DNA of 64,000 nt. It comes from Cellvibrionaceae bacterium 1162T.S.0a.05. GTDB taxonomy: Bacteria > Pseudomonadota > Gammaproteobacteria > Pseudomonadales > Cellvibrionaceae. The stretch is taken from contig LANB01000001.1 in NCBI GenBank assembly GCA_000964245.1, positions 1,405,501-1,469,500 on the forward strand. Reading direction: 5' to 3'. Below, piece by piece: positions 1 to 9,300 of the stretch; the first letter of the stretch is position 1; each line of letters opens with the position of its first letter. A model generated the notes under the pieces. It worked only from the letters and a program-made list of their open reading frames with translations. It ran no database searches and was not told where the DNA came from. A program made the position numbers and the translations under genes.

Positions 1-722
1 AGGTCGGGCTTGTATACTTGCCCGCCAGCTGCTTCAACAACGGCTTGCGCCGCAGCAGTGTCCCACTCGCATGTGGGGGCGAGGCGCGGATACAGGTCCG
101 CCGCCCCTTCAGCGACCAGACAGAGTTTGAGTGAGCTGCCCATACTACTCAACTGAATTTCGTTGAACCGGTCTTCGAGCCTTTCAATCAACACATCCAC
201 TTCTTTCGCCCCGTGACGGCGACTGGCGACTAAAACAAATGGGCTGTGTTTTTCAAGCGCGCGGGTTTTGATTTCCTGCTTACCAGCTTCACTGATTTTC
301 CACGCACCACTGCCCTTCAGTCCTGCATAGCTTATATTCATGGTCGGCACATGGACGACGCCCAATACCGCTTCATGATGTACAACCAGCGCAACGTTCA
401 CCGTGAACTCGCCATTACGGTTAATAAATTCCTTTGTGCCATCGAGGGGGTCGATAATCCAATACGTGTTCCAGCCTTGTCGTTCCTCCCAGGTGGGCAC
501 CTCTGCTTCCTCCGAGAGGACGGGTACACCTTCAAGCAGGTCACTCAAGCCCGTAGCCAATACCTCGTGCGCTGCCAGATCTGCCGCTGTTACGGGCGAT
601 TCATCGTCTTTTAGGTTGATATCAAAATCCGGGCGTTGGTAGATCTCGAGAATGGCATTTCCTGCTCTCTCGCACAGATCGACTACTTTCGTAACGAGGG
701 CGTCATTCAATTCGTACTTCAA
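1..722 (-). CDS. cysQ: CysQ, 3'(2'),5'-bisphosphate nucleotidase (C-terminus cut by window edge)
   Basis: Inositol-monophosphatase-family enzyme that recycles PAP to AMP during sulfate assimilation. Translating the minus strand gives the family metal site: SEEAE about 80 residues in, followed by WIIDPLDGTKEF and, near the edge, CEWDTAAAQAVVEAAGG, which is the second metal-ligand motif. The last few dozen residues lie beyond base 1. No ATG precedes the conserved N-terminus. A TTG at 720-722 with GGAG seven bases upstream is the best start (LKYELNDALVTKV). The gene probably follows nudE in one minus-strand transcript, as these genes sit together in pseudomonads; the 139-base spacer shows no clear terminator. 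Confidence 0.9.
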   Translation of the reverse strand, partial: MKYELNDALVTKVVDLCERAGNAILEIYQRPDFDINLKDDESPVTAADLAAHEVLATGLSDLLEGVPVLSEEAEVPTWEERQGWNTYWIIDPLDGTKEFINRNGEFTVNVALVVHHEAVLGVVHVPTMNISYAGLKGSGAWKISEAGKQEIKTRALEKHSPFVLVASRRHGAKEVDVLIERLEDRFNEIQLSSMGSSLKLCLVAEGAADLYPRLAPTCEWDTAAAQAVVEAAGGQVYKPD

Positions 723-861
723 TTTTTTACTCCGGGGTCGGTTTCGGGCGTGGTACCAGGCTGCCTTGTTTGTAAGGGATACATCAGCGTAGACCATATA
801 GGGGGAGAGGCTGTGAGGCCTCAGGGTTTTGTGAGCTGCAGGTTCATGGCTGTTTATAGGT

Positions 862-1410
862 TCATGACTGCTGCAGCAAAGCACTCCTTGCGAGAAAGAG
901 GGCTGCAATACTGCGAGCCTCAGTCAGGTCTTCACGAGCGACCCAGTCTTCGAGTTCTGCCAGAGGCATGGGTACGACTTCGAGAGGCTCGGGTTCGTCA
1001 CCCTCAAGGCAGTCTTCGTAAAGGGCTTCCGCCAATACAATCTGGGTCCGATGCTGCATGTAATTGGGTGATTGTGACATCAGCTTCAATAAGCGCAGAT
1101 CGCGTGCGCCGTAGCCAATTTCTTCCTTGAGTTCACGATTTGCGGCTTCGAGCATATCTTCACCCTTCTCAACGCGCCCTTTCGGCAGGCCCAATTCATA
1201 GGCTTCCATACCCACACCGTATTCACGGATAAGCAGAACCGTGTCTTTGTCCAACATAGGGACTACAATAACCGCCCCGACCGAGCCAGCTCGCAGGCGC
1301 TCATAGGTACGTTCCACACCGTTACTGAAGCGCAATTCAAGCTGCTCGACACGAAATAGGCGGCTTTCCGCTACTTGTTTGCGAGAAAGTATTTGAGGTT
1401 TTTCTGGCAT
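862..1410 (-). CDS. nudE: NudE, ADP compounds hydrolase (Nudix family)
   Basis: Nudix hydrolase of 182 residues that cleaves ADP-ribose, NADH and related ADP compounds. The Nudix box is visible as GRVEKGEDMLEAANRELKEE (GX5EX7REUXEE pattern) at about residues 95-114. The reading frame is open further upstream, to 1755, but the family N-terminus begins at MPEKPQILSRK (ATG at 1408-1410), and the upstream extension lies antisense to the conserved phosphatase gene starting at 1453. Length matches the E. coli protein of 186 residues. It is divergent from the HAD gene with only 42 bases between the start codons, so the two promoters must overlap. Confidence 0.93.
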   Translation of the reverse strand: MPEKPQILSRKQVAESRLFRVEQLELRFSNGVERTYERLRAGSVGAVIVVPMLDKDTVLLIREYGVGMEAYELGLPKGRVEKGEDMLEAANRELKEEIGYGARDLRLLKLMSQSPNYMQHRTQIVLAEALYEDCLEGDEPEPLEVVPMPLAELEDWVAREDLTEARSIAALFLARSALLQQS

Positions 1411-1452
1411 CGTTGCTTTCAGTGTAAGGAAAAAAGCGAGAGTATAGCAGTA

Positions 1453-2109
1453 ATGATCAACTGGTCTTCCATCGACACCGTGCTTCTGGATATGGACGGC
1501 ACACTTCTGGATCAACACTTCGACAACTATTTCTGGACGGAACACCTGCCGCTGCGCTATGCCGAAGCCAATAATATTACTGAAGAAGAAGCCCGCAATT
1601 ACCTGGACAAACACATTCACAATCAGGTCGGCTCCCTGCAGTGGTATTGCCTGGATCACTGGTCTACCCTCGTCGATATGGACATCCCTGCCTTGAAACG
1701 GGAGGTTCTGCACAAGATTCGTACACGGCCTCATGCCACGCGTTTTCTTGAACAATTACAACAGTTGGGCAAGAAATTGATACTGATTACCAACTCACAC
1801 CGCGCTGGCCTCGACATCAAGCTTGAAGTGACTGAAATAGATCGCTACCTCGATTTAGTCATTTCTTCACATGACTATCAAAGCCCCAAAGAAGAGCAAG
1901 CGTTTTGGACACAGCTGCAAGAGCAAGAACCTTTTGACCCGGCTCGCACCTTGTTTATCGACGACACTCCGCGCATTCTTGAAAGCGCCGAACGCTTTGG
2001 TGTAAGACATCTGGTTTGCATTACCTTACCGGATCTCAACATGCCCGCGCGCGAGCCCAGTCGCTTTATCAACGTCGAACACTTCGATGAAATTATGCCG
2101 ACAAAGTAA
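1453..2109 (+). CDS. yrfG: HAD-superfamily nucleotidase, YrfG type (GMP/IMP 5'-nucleotidase)
   Basis: HAD hydrolase of 218 residues. Motif I is DTVLLDMDGTLLD (residues 8-20, nucleophile and acid/base Asp), motif II is ILITNS, and motif IV is TLFIDDTPRIL. In E. coli YrfG dephosphorylates GMP and IMP; that substrate is inferred from family and position between nudE and hslR, as in enterobacteria and pseudomonads. ATG 1453 starts directly at the conserved region. The stop at 2109 lies four bases before hslR, so the two are probably cotranscribed. Confidence 0.88.
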   Translation: MINWSSIDTVLLDMDGTLLDQHFDNYFWTEHLPLRYAEANNITEEEARNYLDKHIHNQVGSLQWYCLDHWSTLVDMDIPALKREVLHKIRTRPHATRFLEQLQQLGKKLILITNSHRAGLDIKLEVTEIDRYLDLVISSHDYQSPKEEQAFWTQLQEQEPFDPARTLFIDDTPRILESAERFGVRHLVCITLPDLNMPAREPSRFINVEHFDEIMPTK

Positions 2110-2113
2110 GCCT

Positions 2114-2506
2114 ATGGATAAAGTTCGAATAGACAAATGGTTATGGGCGGCGCGTTTTTTTAAAACGCGCAACCTGGCTAAACAAGCGATCGAAGGTGGC
2201 AAAGTCCACATGGACGGCCAGCGCGTAAAAGCGAGCAAGGAAATCGAATGCGGCGTGGTATTGCGCATTCGCCAGGGTTGGGATTTAAAAGAAGTGAAAG
2301 TACTTGCACTTTCAGACCAACGACGCGGTGCAAGTGAGGCCGCATTGCTTTATCAGGAAACTGAAGATAGCGAACAAAAGCGCGCCTTACACGCTGAACA
2401 ACGAAAAAGTTTACGTGGCAGCGAGCCACAAAATTATCATAAACCAAATAGCCGCGAACGCCGCCAAATACATCAATTTAAAAGAGAGATACTTGATGAC
2501 AAATAA
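2114..2506 (+). CDS. hslR: HslR (Hsp15), S4-domain ribosome-associated heat shock protein
   Basis: RNA-binding protein of 130 residues with an N-terminal S4 domain (MDKVRIDKWLWAARFFKTR at residues 1-19, then GGKVHMDGQRVK) and a lysine/arginine-rich tail. In E. coli Hsp15 binds free 50S subunits carrying a blocked nascent chain. The ATG at 2114 gives the family length (E. coli 133); an upstream in-frame ATG would overlap the preceding gene and adds no conserved residues. Its last 11 bases overlap the start of hslO, so the two proteins are probably translationally coupled. Confidence 0.93.
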   Translation: MDKVRIDKWLWAARFFKTRNLAKQAIEGGKVHMDGQRVKASKEIECGVVLRIRQGWDLKEVKVLALSDQRRGASEAALLYQETEDSEQKRALHAEQRKSLRGSEPQNYHKPNSRERRQIHQFKREILDDK

Positions 2507-3365
2507 ACACCACGACAAACTTCAACGTTTTATTTTTGAAAGTTGCGATATTCGTGGCGAAATTGTTTGCCTGAATAAAAGTTTTCAAGAGGCCTGCGCA
2601 CACCAAAACCTGAGCTCCCTTGAACGACGTCTACTTGGGCAGTTTCTCACTGCAGCGGGATTGCTTGCCGACTCTTTAAAATTCGATGGCCTTTTTACAA
2701 TCCAGGCGCGCGGCGATGGCGCCATCCCACTGATTATGGCAGAAGCAAATCATAAGAATAGCCTGCGAGGCATTGTCAAAAAAAACAGCCCTGTCGTAGG
2801 CCCGGAATTACCGTTGCCGGAATTGCTTGGTAAAGCCGCTTTATCCATCACGGTCGATCCCGATAAAGGTGAGCGCTACCAGGGTATTGTACCGCTGGAC
2901 TCGCCGACATTGGCAGACTGTCTAAATGATTATTTTACCCAATCGGAACAATTGCCCAGCCGTTTCTTTTTATATGCCGACGATCATTTTTGCGGTGGGA
3001 TTTTTTTACAAGCCTTACCTGCAGAAAAAATCAAGGATGCAGAACAAACCCGCGACAAGTGGGATACGGCAATTCAACTCGCCGCCACTCTGAGCCTTGA
3101 AGAGCTACGCGACCTTACGCACGAAGAAGTTCTGTATCGCCTATTCCACGAAATGGAGTGCAAAATCTTTCCAGAAAAACCCCTCCAGTTCGCTTGCAGT
3201 TGCACGGAAGAACGCAGCAGCAATGCCATAATGGCGCTTGGCCATGATGACGCCAAAGAGTTACTAAAACAACAAGGTAAAATCAACATTCATTGTGAAT
3301 TTTGCGGTAAAAACTATGCATTTGATGCGCCCGCAGTCGATGCAATGTTTACTCAACGGCATTGA
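2496..3365 (+). CDS. hslO: HslO (Hsp33), redox-regulated holdase chaperone
   Basis: Cytosolic chaperone of 289 residues activated by oxidation. The C-terminal zinc-binding redox switch is present: CSC at about residue 233 and CEFC about 31 residues later, the CXC...CXXC signature of Hsp33. The N-terminal part (FIFESCDIRGEIVCL) matches the substrate-binding fold. ATG 2496 lies inside the last codons of hslR and is preceded by AAGAGAG. An in-frame ATG at 2304 would lie wholly inside hslR and add unrelated residues. Order hslR-hslO is conserved in gammaproteobacteria, usually under heat-shock control; I could not identify a sigma-32 promoter here. Confidence 0.93.
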   Translation: MTNKHHDKLQRFIFESCDIRGEIVCLNKSFQEACAHQNLSSLERRLLGQFLTAAGLLADSLKFDGLFTIQARGDGAIPLIMAEANHKNSLRGIVKKNSPVVGPELPLPELLGKAALSITVDPDKGERYQGIVPLDSPTLADCLNDYFTQSEQLPSRFFLYADDHFCGGIFLQALPAEKIKDAEQTRDKWDTAIQLAATLSLEELRDLTHEEVLYRLFHEMECKIFPEKPLQFACSCTEERSSNAIMALGHDDAKELLKQQGKINIHCEFCGKNYAFDAPAVDAMFTQRH

Positions 3366-3428
3366 ACATAAGTGCTAACCGAAGGCGTGAAAACACCAGT
3401 CGAAAATTAAATAGAGTCATAAAAAAAT

Positions 3429-3779
3429 ATGAATCCCATTCTGGTGTCCATCGCTTTACTCTTATGCAGCAATGTATTTATGACGTTTGCCTGGTATGCC
3501 CACCTCAAAGAACTCAACAATAAACCCTGGATTATTGCAGCACTCATAAGCTGGGGGATTGCTCTGCTGGAATACCTTTTTCAAGTGCCGGCAAATCGCA
3601 TTGGCTTTACGGTTCTATCAATCGGCCAACTAAAAATAATACAAGAAGTTATCACACTGAGCATCTTCGTTCCTTTTTCGGTAATGTACCTGAAAGAACC
3701 CCTCAAACTGGACTATCTTTGGGCGGGCTTATGCCTCGTTGGCGCTGTTTATTTTATTTTTCGAAGCAAACTCGGTTAA
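3429..3779 (+). CDS. Small four-helix membrane protein, DMT / DUF486 family
   Basis: Protein of 116 residues with four hydrophobic stretches (about residues 4-20, 35-51, 65-85, 93-112). The sequence NPILVSIALLLCSNVFMTFAWY and the C-terminal FRSKLG are typical of DUF486, a small drug/metabolite-transporter-like family. No substrate is known. It starts at ATG 3429 after an A-rich stretch with a poor Shine-Dalgarno. It stands alone between hslO and a convergent hypothetical gene. A ccagggttt / aaactctgg inverted repeat at 3823-3847 may separate the two transcripts but has no U-tract. Confidence 0.8.
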   Translation: MNPILVSIALLLCSNVFMTFAWYAHLKELNNKPWIIAALISWGIALLEYLFQVPANRIGFTVLSIGQLKIIQEVITLSIFVPFSVMYLKEPLKLDYLWAGLCLVGAVYFIFRSKLG

Positions 3780-3872
3780 CACTCACCTTACTCAATTATC
3801 AGCCCCGAGCCCATTTTCGTAACCAGGGTTTACCAGGGAAACTCTGGGAAAGCTAAAACGCTAATCTTTATT

Positions 3873-4595
3873 TTAAAACAGGCTTACGATATTGTTAGGT
3901 CTCCATAAATAGTTTTCAAGGATATGGCGGTAAAGTTGATAGCTAAAACTAGCGGCCGTAACGATATTAAATTGAGACTGAAAATCCCGTATGCCATCAA
4001 GCGATTGTCTAAAAGCCCAGAATTTTACTTTTTGATTTTCAACACCCATAAGATAACGCGTTGCCTTACCGCCAAGATTTAATTGCTTATCCATGCTTTT
4101 GGCAAATTCGGGACCGTAATAACTTAACGTCTCTTCCAACATATAGAACACTCCGAGCAAGGCCACAGAGTACAATTTTCTAACCCGAATCATATAGTCC
4201 AACAATTCCTGAGCAAGAATAGGCAACTCCTGATCGACGATAGCGAATCGATGTTTTACATCATCAATATCTTGTTGAAGTTGATGAACATGCCAGGTGT
4301 TTTCGGTGATAAAGTTTTTCAAGTCAAACGTTTTTATCTGACCAGTAAAAATGTTACTGACGGACGACTGGCCTTCGAGTGAGGCAAACAACTCTTCAAT
4401 GTGCTGTCTCAAGCTGAGACGAATGCACAACAACTGGGCATAATCTTGCGCATTTGAATTGCTCACCCATGCCGCACAATCTGGATGAGCGCTCAGGATC
4501 TCCTTGCGAAATGCTTTCGAAACCTGAGTCAAGCTCGTGGATAGGCTGGGCTTGGCGGATTTCGCTTGCCGTATATCAATCACTTCTGCACACAT
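3873..4595 (-). CDS. Hypothetical helical protein, possibly heme-oxygenase-like fold
   Basis: Unrecognised protein of 240 residues, predicted mostly alpha-helical and soluble, with no signal peptide. The stretch LLGVFYMLEETLSYYGPEF (about residues 145-163) followed by KFWAFRQSL recalls the pattern GxxYVxEGSxxGG...W..F in TenA/heme-oxygenase-like helical bundles, but the resemblance is remote and I see no certain heme-ligand histidine. ATG 4593-4595 is preferred over the GTG at 4601 because GGGAG lies eight bases upstream of the ATG. It is monocistronic, between the DUF486 gene and the Chp cluster; context gives no function. Confidence 0.6.
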   Translation of the reverse strand: MCAEVIDIRQAKSAKPSLSTSLTQVSKAFRKEILSAHPDCAAWVSNSNAQDYAQLLCIRLSLRQHIEELFASLEGQSSVSNIFTGQIKTFDLKNFITENTWHVHQLQQDIDDVKHRFAIVDQELPILAQELLDYMIRVRKLYSVALLGVFYMLEETLSYYGPEFAKSMDKQLNLGGKATRYLMGVENQKVKFWAFRQSLDGIRDFQSQFNIVTAASFSYQLYRHILENYLWRPNNIVSLF

Positions 4596-4886
4596 ACGCA
4601 CGGCTCCCGGTTTAACTCGCTGACGCCAGATTCATTTTTTATCAAATAACTGATCAAAATACAACCAGCGGTGGCGAAGCGGTTTATTTACCTGCCCGAC
4701 ATCGACCCTGGGAGTTCAAGAGATTGGGTACTTAAAAATTTATGGGGAACAAGAAAAGTACAGCGCACGCAGGCGCTCGCTCAAGCATCAGCGCAACCCG
4801 TTAGATGAGAAAAGCTCTGTGGCTTTACCCTGGAGCTGGCAAAGGATCTCAGGGTATCGATCTGAATTTTATTGGGACTATTGGGA
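4596..4886. other. Intergenic stretch with a 9-bp tandem triplication at its right end
   Basis: About 290 bases between the hypothetical gene and chpC. I see no reading frame with a family signature and no tRNA. The only structure is at 4871-4897, where attgggact occurs twice and then as attgggatt. These copies carry the chpC stop codon and at least one further in-frame TAG behind it. Confidence 0.6.
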
Positions 4887-5378
4887 CTATTGGGATTTTA
4901 GCAAGTTCAGTTCCAGGAAGGCGGTCTCCAGAGCGGCAACATCTGGAATCGATAGTTCTTCCACTCCCACCCTGACAGCCATTAAATCAAAAGGCTTTTT
5001 CTGCGCGTCCGTATTTTCAGTGATGTCTTCCTTACTGACTTTGGCCATTCGCGGAATCCCTTGAGTGGGCACCGCCACAAAGGGGAGACGCTCGTCAACG
5101 CCAGTATTATTCATTACTGCGACGCGGCCTGCAGGGTTCAGAGGTGAATAGGCTGCGCCATTCAGAACTTCATAAGAAAGCAGGGGAATCGCTTGATTAC
5201 GCCAGTGATACAAACCTATTAACCAGTCAGGCGTATCCGGAATACTCTCAGCCGGCTGCATGGGTGCCATTTCGGCGATGGTCACAGTCGGTATTAACAA
5301 GGTGGTGCCCATCAAAGGGACCAGCAGACAGGGAATTTCACCTTGTTCGGAAAATTGTGCAACGGATTGATCGCTCAT
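4887..5378 (-). CDS. chpC: ChpC, CheW-like adaptor of the type IV pilus chemosensory system
   Basis: CheW-domain protein of 163 residues, near the size of Pseudomonas ChpC. Recognisable CheW features are PCLLVPLMGTTLLIPTVTIAEM (strand region, about residues 15-36, quoted in parts) and PDWLIGLYHWRNQAIPLLSYE (about 51-71). It likely couples MCPs other than PilJ to the ChpA kinase. It overlaps chpB by four bases (5375-5378) and is the last gene of the minus-strand pilG-chpC cluster. Its stop lies inside a 9-bp tandem repeat. Confidence 0.85.
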   Translation of the reverse strand: MSDQSVAQFSEQGEIPCLLVPLMGTTLLIPTVTIAEMAPMQPAESIPDTPDWLIGLYHWRNQAIPLLSYEVLNGAAYSPLNPAGRVAVMNNTGVDERLPFVAVPTQGIPRMAKVSKEDITENTDAQKKPFDLMAVRVGVEELSIPDVAALETAFLELNLLKSQ

Positions 5379-6334
5379 AAACCTGTATTCCCCGTAATAT
5401 GTGTCACAGTATTTCGCTGTTCAAAGTGCGCGGCAAGTTGCGCGGCAACGGCACTGTAGGAAACGCAGCCCGTCGCCTGTGCGCTCACCGGCATGGAATC
5501 AACGGTGCAGGACTCGGGTGCTTGCACCCATATTTTGCCACCGTTATGTTTCATAAAATGGCAACTTTTTGAACCATCGTCACCCATACCGGAAAAAATA
5601 ATTGCACCTGCATTTTTACCAAAAGCACGTGCAACTTTTGCCATGGCCTGATCGATAGACGGGCTAAATGGCCCAACCCAGGCATCGTTTAAAGGGTTTA
5701 GCACCCCGGTACTGCTAATTTCAAATTGGTTACTCGGTGACACAATATAAATACAGCCACCGCATAACATATGACTTTTTTCACAGGAAAATACTTTCCA
5801 ATCCGTATTTTGTGTAATCGCTTTTTTGAGCGTATCACTGATCTTGGCATCGATATGTTGCACATAGAGAAAGGCAACATCCTGAATATTTTCTGGCAAG
5901 TGTCGAAAAAATTCGACCACGGCTTCCACACCGCCTGTCGAGGCCGCCAGTATCCAGACTTCTTTTGCACGCGTGCCTTCGAGTAGTGAACTTACGCCAG
6001 AGCCACTGACCAAATTAATTTTACTGCCAAAGCGTTTAGCACGTTCCTTGCGATCAAGATTCGCCAGGCTTTGCGGCTCATCGTAAATCACCGGTACATT
6101 CAGGTTTTCCAATTCTTCGACAAACTGTTGACCCAGCTCGGTTTGCAAGTCGAGGCGCGCAACCCAGAGATCAACGTCTGGCCACTTTTTTTCCTTAAGC
6201 TGTTCCAGGCTGATGCTTGTGCACAGTATGCTGGCTTTTACCTGGTTGCCGGATTCCTGCACCAGGTTCTGCAAGTCTTGCTGTTGCGCGAGAGTATCGC
6301 TCAACACGCCCACGTCCAACACCTGAACGGACAC
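5375..6334 (-). CDS. chpB: ChpB, CheB-type methylesterase of the Chp system
   Basis: Protein of 319 residues. The C-terminal half is a CheB methylesterase with the catalytic triad visible: Ser in WILAASTGG, His in YVQHID, and Asp in IFSGMGDDGS. It should remove methyl groups from PilJ, opposing PilK. The N-terminal approx. 115 residues have the length of a receiver but lack the acidic pair at the end of strand 1 (VQVLDVGVLSD), so it is a pseudo-receiver, as described for Pseudomonas ChpB. The start is GTG at 6332-6334 with AGGTGG upstream, nine bases downstream of the chpA stop. Confidence 0.88.
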   Translation of the reverse strand: MSVQVLDVGVLSDTLAQQQDLQNLVQESGNQVKASILCTSISLEQLKEKKWPDVDLWVARLDLQTELGQQFVEELENLNVPVIYDEPQSLANLDRKERAKRFGSKINLVSGSGVSSLLEGTRAKEVWILAASTGGVEAVVEFFRHLPENIQDVAFLYVQHIDAKISDTLKKAITQNTDWKVFSCEKSHMLCGGCIYIVSPSNQFEISSTGVLNPLNDAWVGPFSPSIDQAMAKVARAFGKNAGAIIFSGMGDDGSKSCHFMKHNGGKIWVQAPESCTVDSMPVSAQATGCVSYSAVAAQLAAHFEQRNTVTHITGNTGL

Positions 6335-6343
6335 TAGACCACC

Positions 6344-9300
6344 TTAAGCGTTTTTGCTTTCAGCCAACAACTCATTGATGCTCTCCAGCAATACATCTTC
6401 CTGATAAGGTTTTCCGAGATATTTATTTACACCCAAACTCAAGGCGTGCTCACGGTGTTTATCGCCGGTTCGAGAGGTAATCATAATGATGGGAATATTT
6501 TTCCAGCGGCTTGTCGTGCGTACATTTTTGGCCACCTCAAAACCATCCATTCGAGGCATTTCGATATCGAGTAACATGAGGTCGGGAATGGTATCCTGAA
6601 GCACTTCCAAAGCATGTACGCCGTCTTTCGCGGTGATGACTTCAAAGCCTTCACGTTCGAGGAAGCGCGTTGTTACTTTACGTACCGTTACCGAATCATC
6701 GACAACCATAACGGTTGTAATTTTTACTTCTTTCGCACTGTCCGCCGACTGAATGTCTTCGTCGCTCGCTTCAAGCAAGGTATGTTGAGCAGACAAGAGC
6801 GCCATTTCCTTCCGCACCAGCGCGTGAGGATCAAGAATGATTACAACGCTACCGTCACCCATGACGGTGGCACCACTCAATCCCTGAACAGTACTAAATT
6901 GTTGTCCAAGCGATTTCACTACAATTTCGCGGCTTCCCATCAAGCCGTCAACTTGCAAGGCCATCGTATGTTCAGCGGAACGCACGAGTAGCACTGGAAT
7001 GGGTAGGGATTTTCCTTCCAGGCGAGGACGCGAACTTGCATCCAGCATAGTGCCCAGGTAACGTACTTCATAGCGCTCACCAGCGTATTCAAAACGCGCT
7101 TCCGGATCGGAATAATAGTGCTCGAGTTCGAAAGGACTCACACGCACAATACCTTCGATAGAGTTCAGGGGCACCGCGTAGTGGTCGCCACTCATTTCAA
7201 CCATCAGTGCGCGGTTTACCGAAACTGTAAAGGGCAAGCGTACAAAGAACTCTGTTCCTTTGCCCCAGGAAGAATTAATAGAAACACTTCCGCCGAGCTG
7301 CTTGATTTCGGCGTACACAACATCCATACCGACACCGCGGCCTGAAATTTGTGTCACATTTTCCGCTGTACTGAAGCCTGCATGCAAAATAAATTGCATG
7401 ATGTCATGGTCGCTGAGTTGCGCGTCTGCACTCATTAAGCCACGCTCAATGGCTTTTTCACGTACGCGTTTTAAATCAATACCGCGACCGTCATCTGCGA
7501 GGCGTAAAATTACGTCGCCCCCTTCACGGCCAAGCGTTAATACAATACGTCCGGATTCGGACTTACCTGCTGCAATTCGGTCGTTGGGCGTTTCGATACC
7601 GTGGTCCACAGCGTTACGCAACATGTGCTCGAGCGGCGCAACCATGCGTTCCAATACCGAACGATCCAGTTCCCCTTCAACATTGTCGAGTTCGAAACTG
7701 ACTTGCTTACCCAGCTCGGCAGCAACCTGACGAACAATACGACGCAGGCGCGGAACAAGACGCGAGAACGGCACCATGCGAGAGCGCATTAACCCTTCTT
7801 GCAAGGTTGAATTTACGCGTGCCTGTTGAAGCAAAAGCGTTTCTGTATCCCGTACCTTGTCAGACAAGGTCGCTTTCAAATCCATCAAATCCGATGCGGA
7901 CTCAATCAACGAACGCGAAAGTTGTTGCAGTGCGGAATAGCGGTCCATTTCCAATGGGTCGAAGTCTTTTTGCGCCTCTTCGATTTGTTCTTGCCGGAAC
8001 AGGATTTGCGCCTGGGTTTCAATATCGAGACGTCGCAACTGTTCCTGTAAACGTTCAATCGTGCCATCAATTTCATCGATGGCCACACCAAAATCAGACA
8101 CCTGCTGTTCAAGTCGACCACGACTGATTGACGTTTCACCCGCGAGGTTAACCAATTCTTCAAGCAGCTCTGCGGAAACTTTTACAACTTCCTGCGGGCC
8201 TGCTTTTCGCGCCGCAACTTGTGCCGTGGCTTGATTGCCACTCACTGTCGGCATAACAAAACCGCCGCCGCCATCATTGCCAGTTTCTACTGGCGCTGCT
8301 GCATCGCTTTCTTTCGGTTTGGCGGCAAAGGGCAGTACATTCGCTTTGGACTCACTCGCTGGCGTTTCCGTTGCAGGTGCTTCGTCAGCCTGTGCTTCAC
8401 TGGCGACGTCATCAGAAGGTGTGTCGACCGGGGCATACTCAATCGTATCCGGCGCCTGCTGCGGTTCGGCCGTCAATGAATCATCAGCCGTTGCGATTTC
8501 AGCACCGCTACCCATAAAGGCTTGAATCGCTCTTACACCACTCAGAACACGATCCTGATAGCTGTGAATACGATTGAAAAATGCGCCATCAACATCGGAA
8601 ATATCAACACCAATTAAATAGCTTTCGTATTCGTGCGTTAATTCACCCAGGTTATTCATGCCCGCAAGTCGTGCACCCCCTTTCAAGGTGTGCAGTGCGC
8701 GCTTGATTGCTTCAACACTATCGACATTCGACCAATCATTTTCCCAAGCGTGAACGGCCTCATCCAATTCCTCAATTAATTCTTCTGCTTCTTCGAGAAA
8801 AACTTCGAGAATGTCTTCATCGAAATCTTCATCATTTACGTCAATCGTATCGAGCAAACCGGTGGTAGCGACCGCTGCTGTTTGGGTGCTATCGTGCGGT
8901 TCGTCAACTCCGACCTGTTCACTCTGTTCAAGTGAAGAATCCGGTTCCTCCTGCGAAACCTCAATATGCTCTTCGAGAACGGGCTCAACAAATTGCGGAT
9001 CTTCAGTGTTGGAATATGCTTCTGCACCAGGAACCTCATCTTCTTCAGAGGAATCTGTGTGTGCAAACTCTGTAATATTCTCTTCATCACTGCTTTCATC
9101 AGTGATGTTTTCCGAAACGTTTATAGAATTTTCTGAAGGTTCGGGTATCAATGCTTCGGTGGGTTCGAAGCCAACACTTTCCAGACTTTGATGAGAATCT
9201 TGATCCGACGCGAAGTCCGAGAGTGTGAGCGACGCATTCTCATCGATGTTTTCTTCATCGATGAGTGTCAGGTCTTCGCTTTCAAAAGATGCAGGCTCTT

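Noticed and set aside
1411-1755. N-terminal extension of nudE
   Set aside because: It would overlap the conserved phosphatase gene in antisense and adds residues not found in NudE; the protein starts at ATG 1408-1410.
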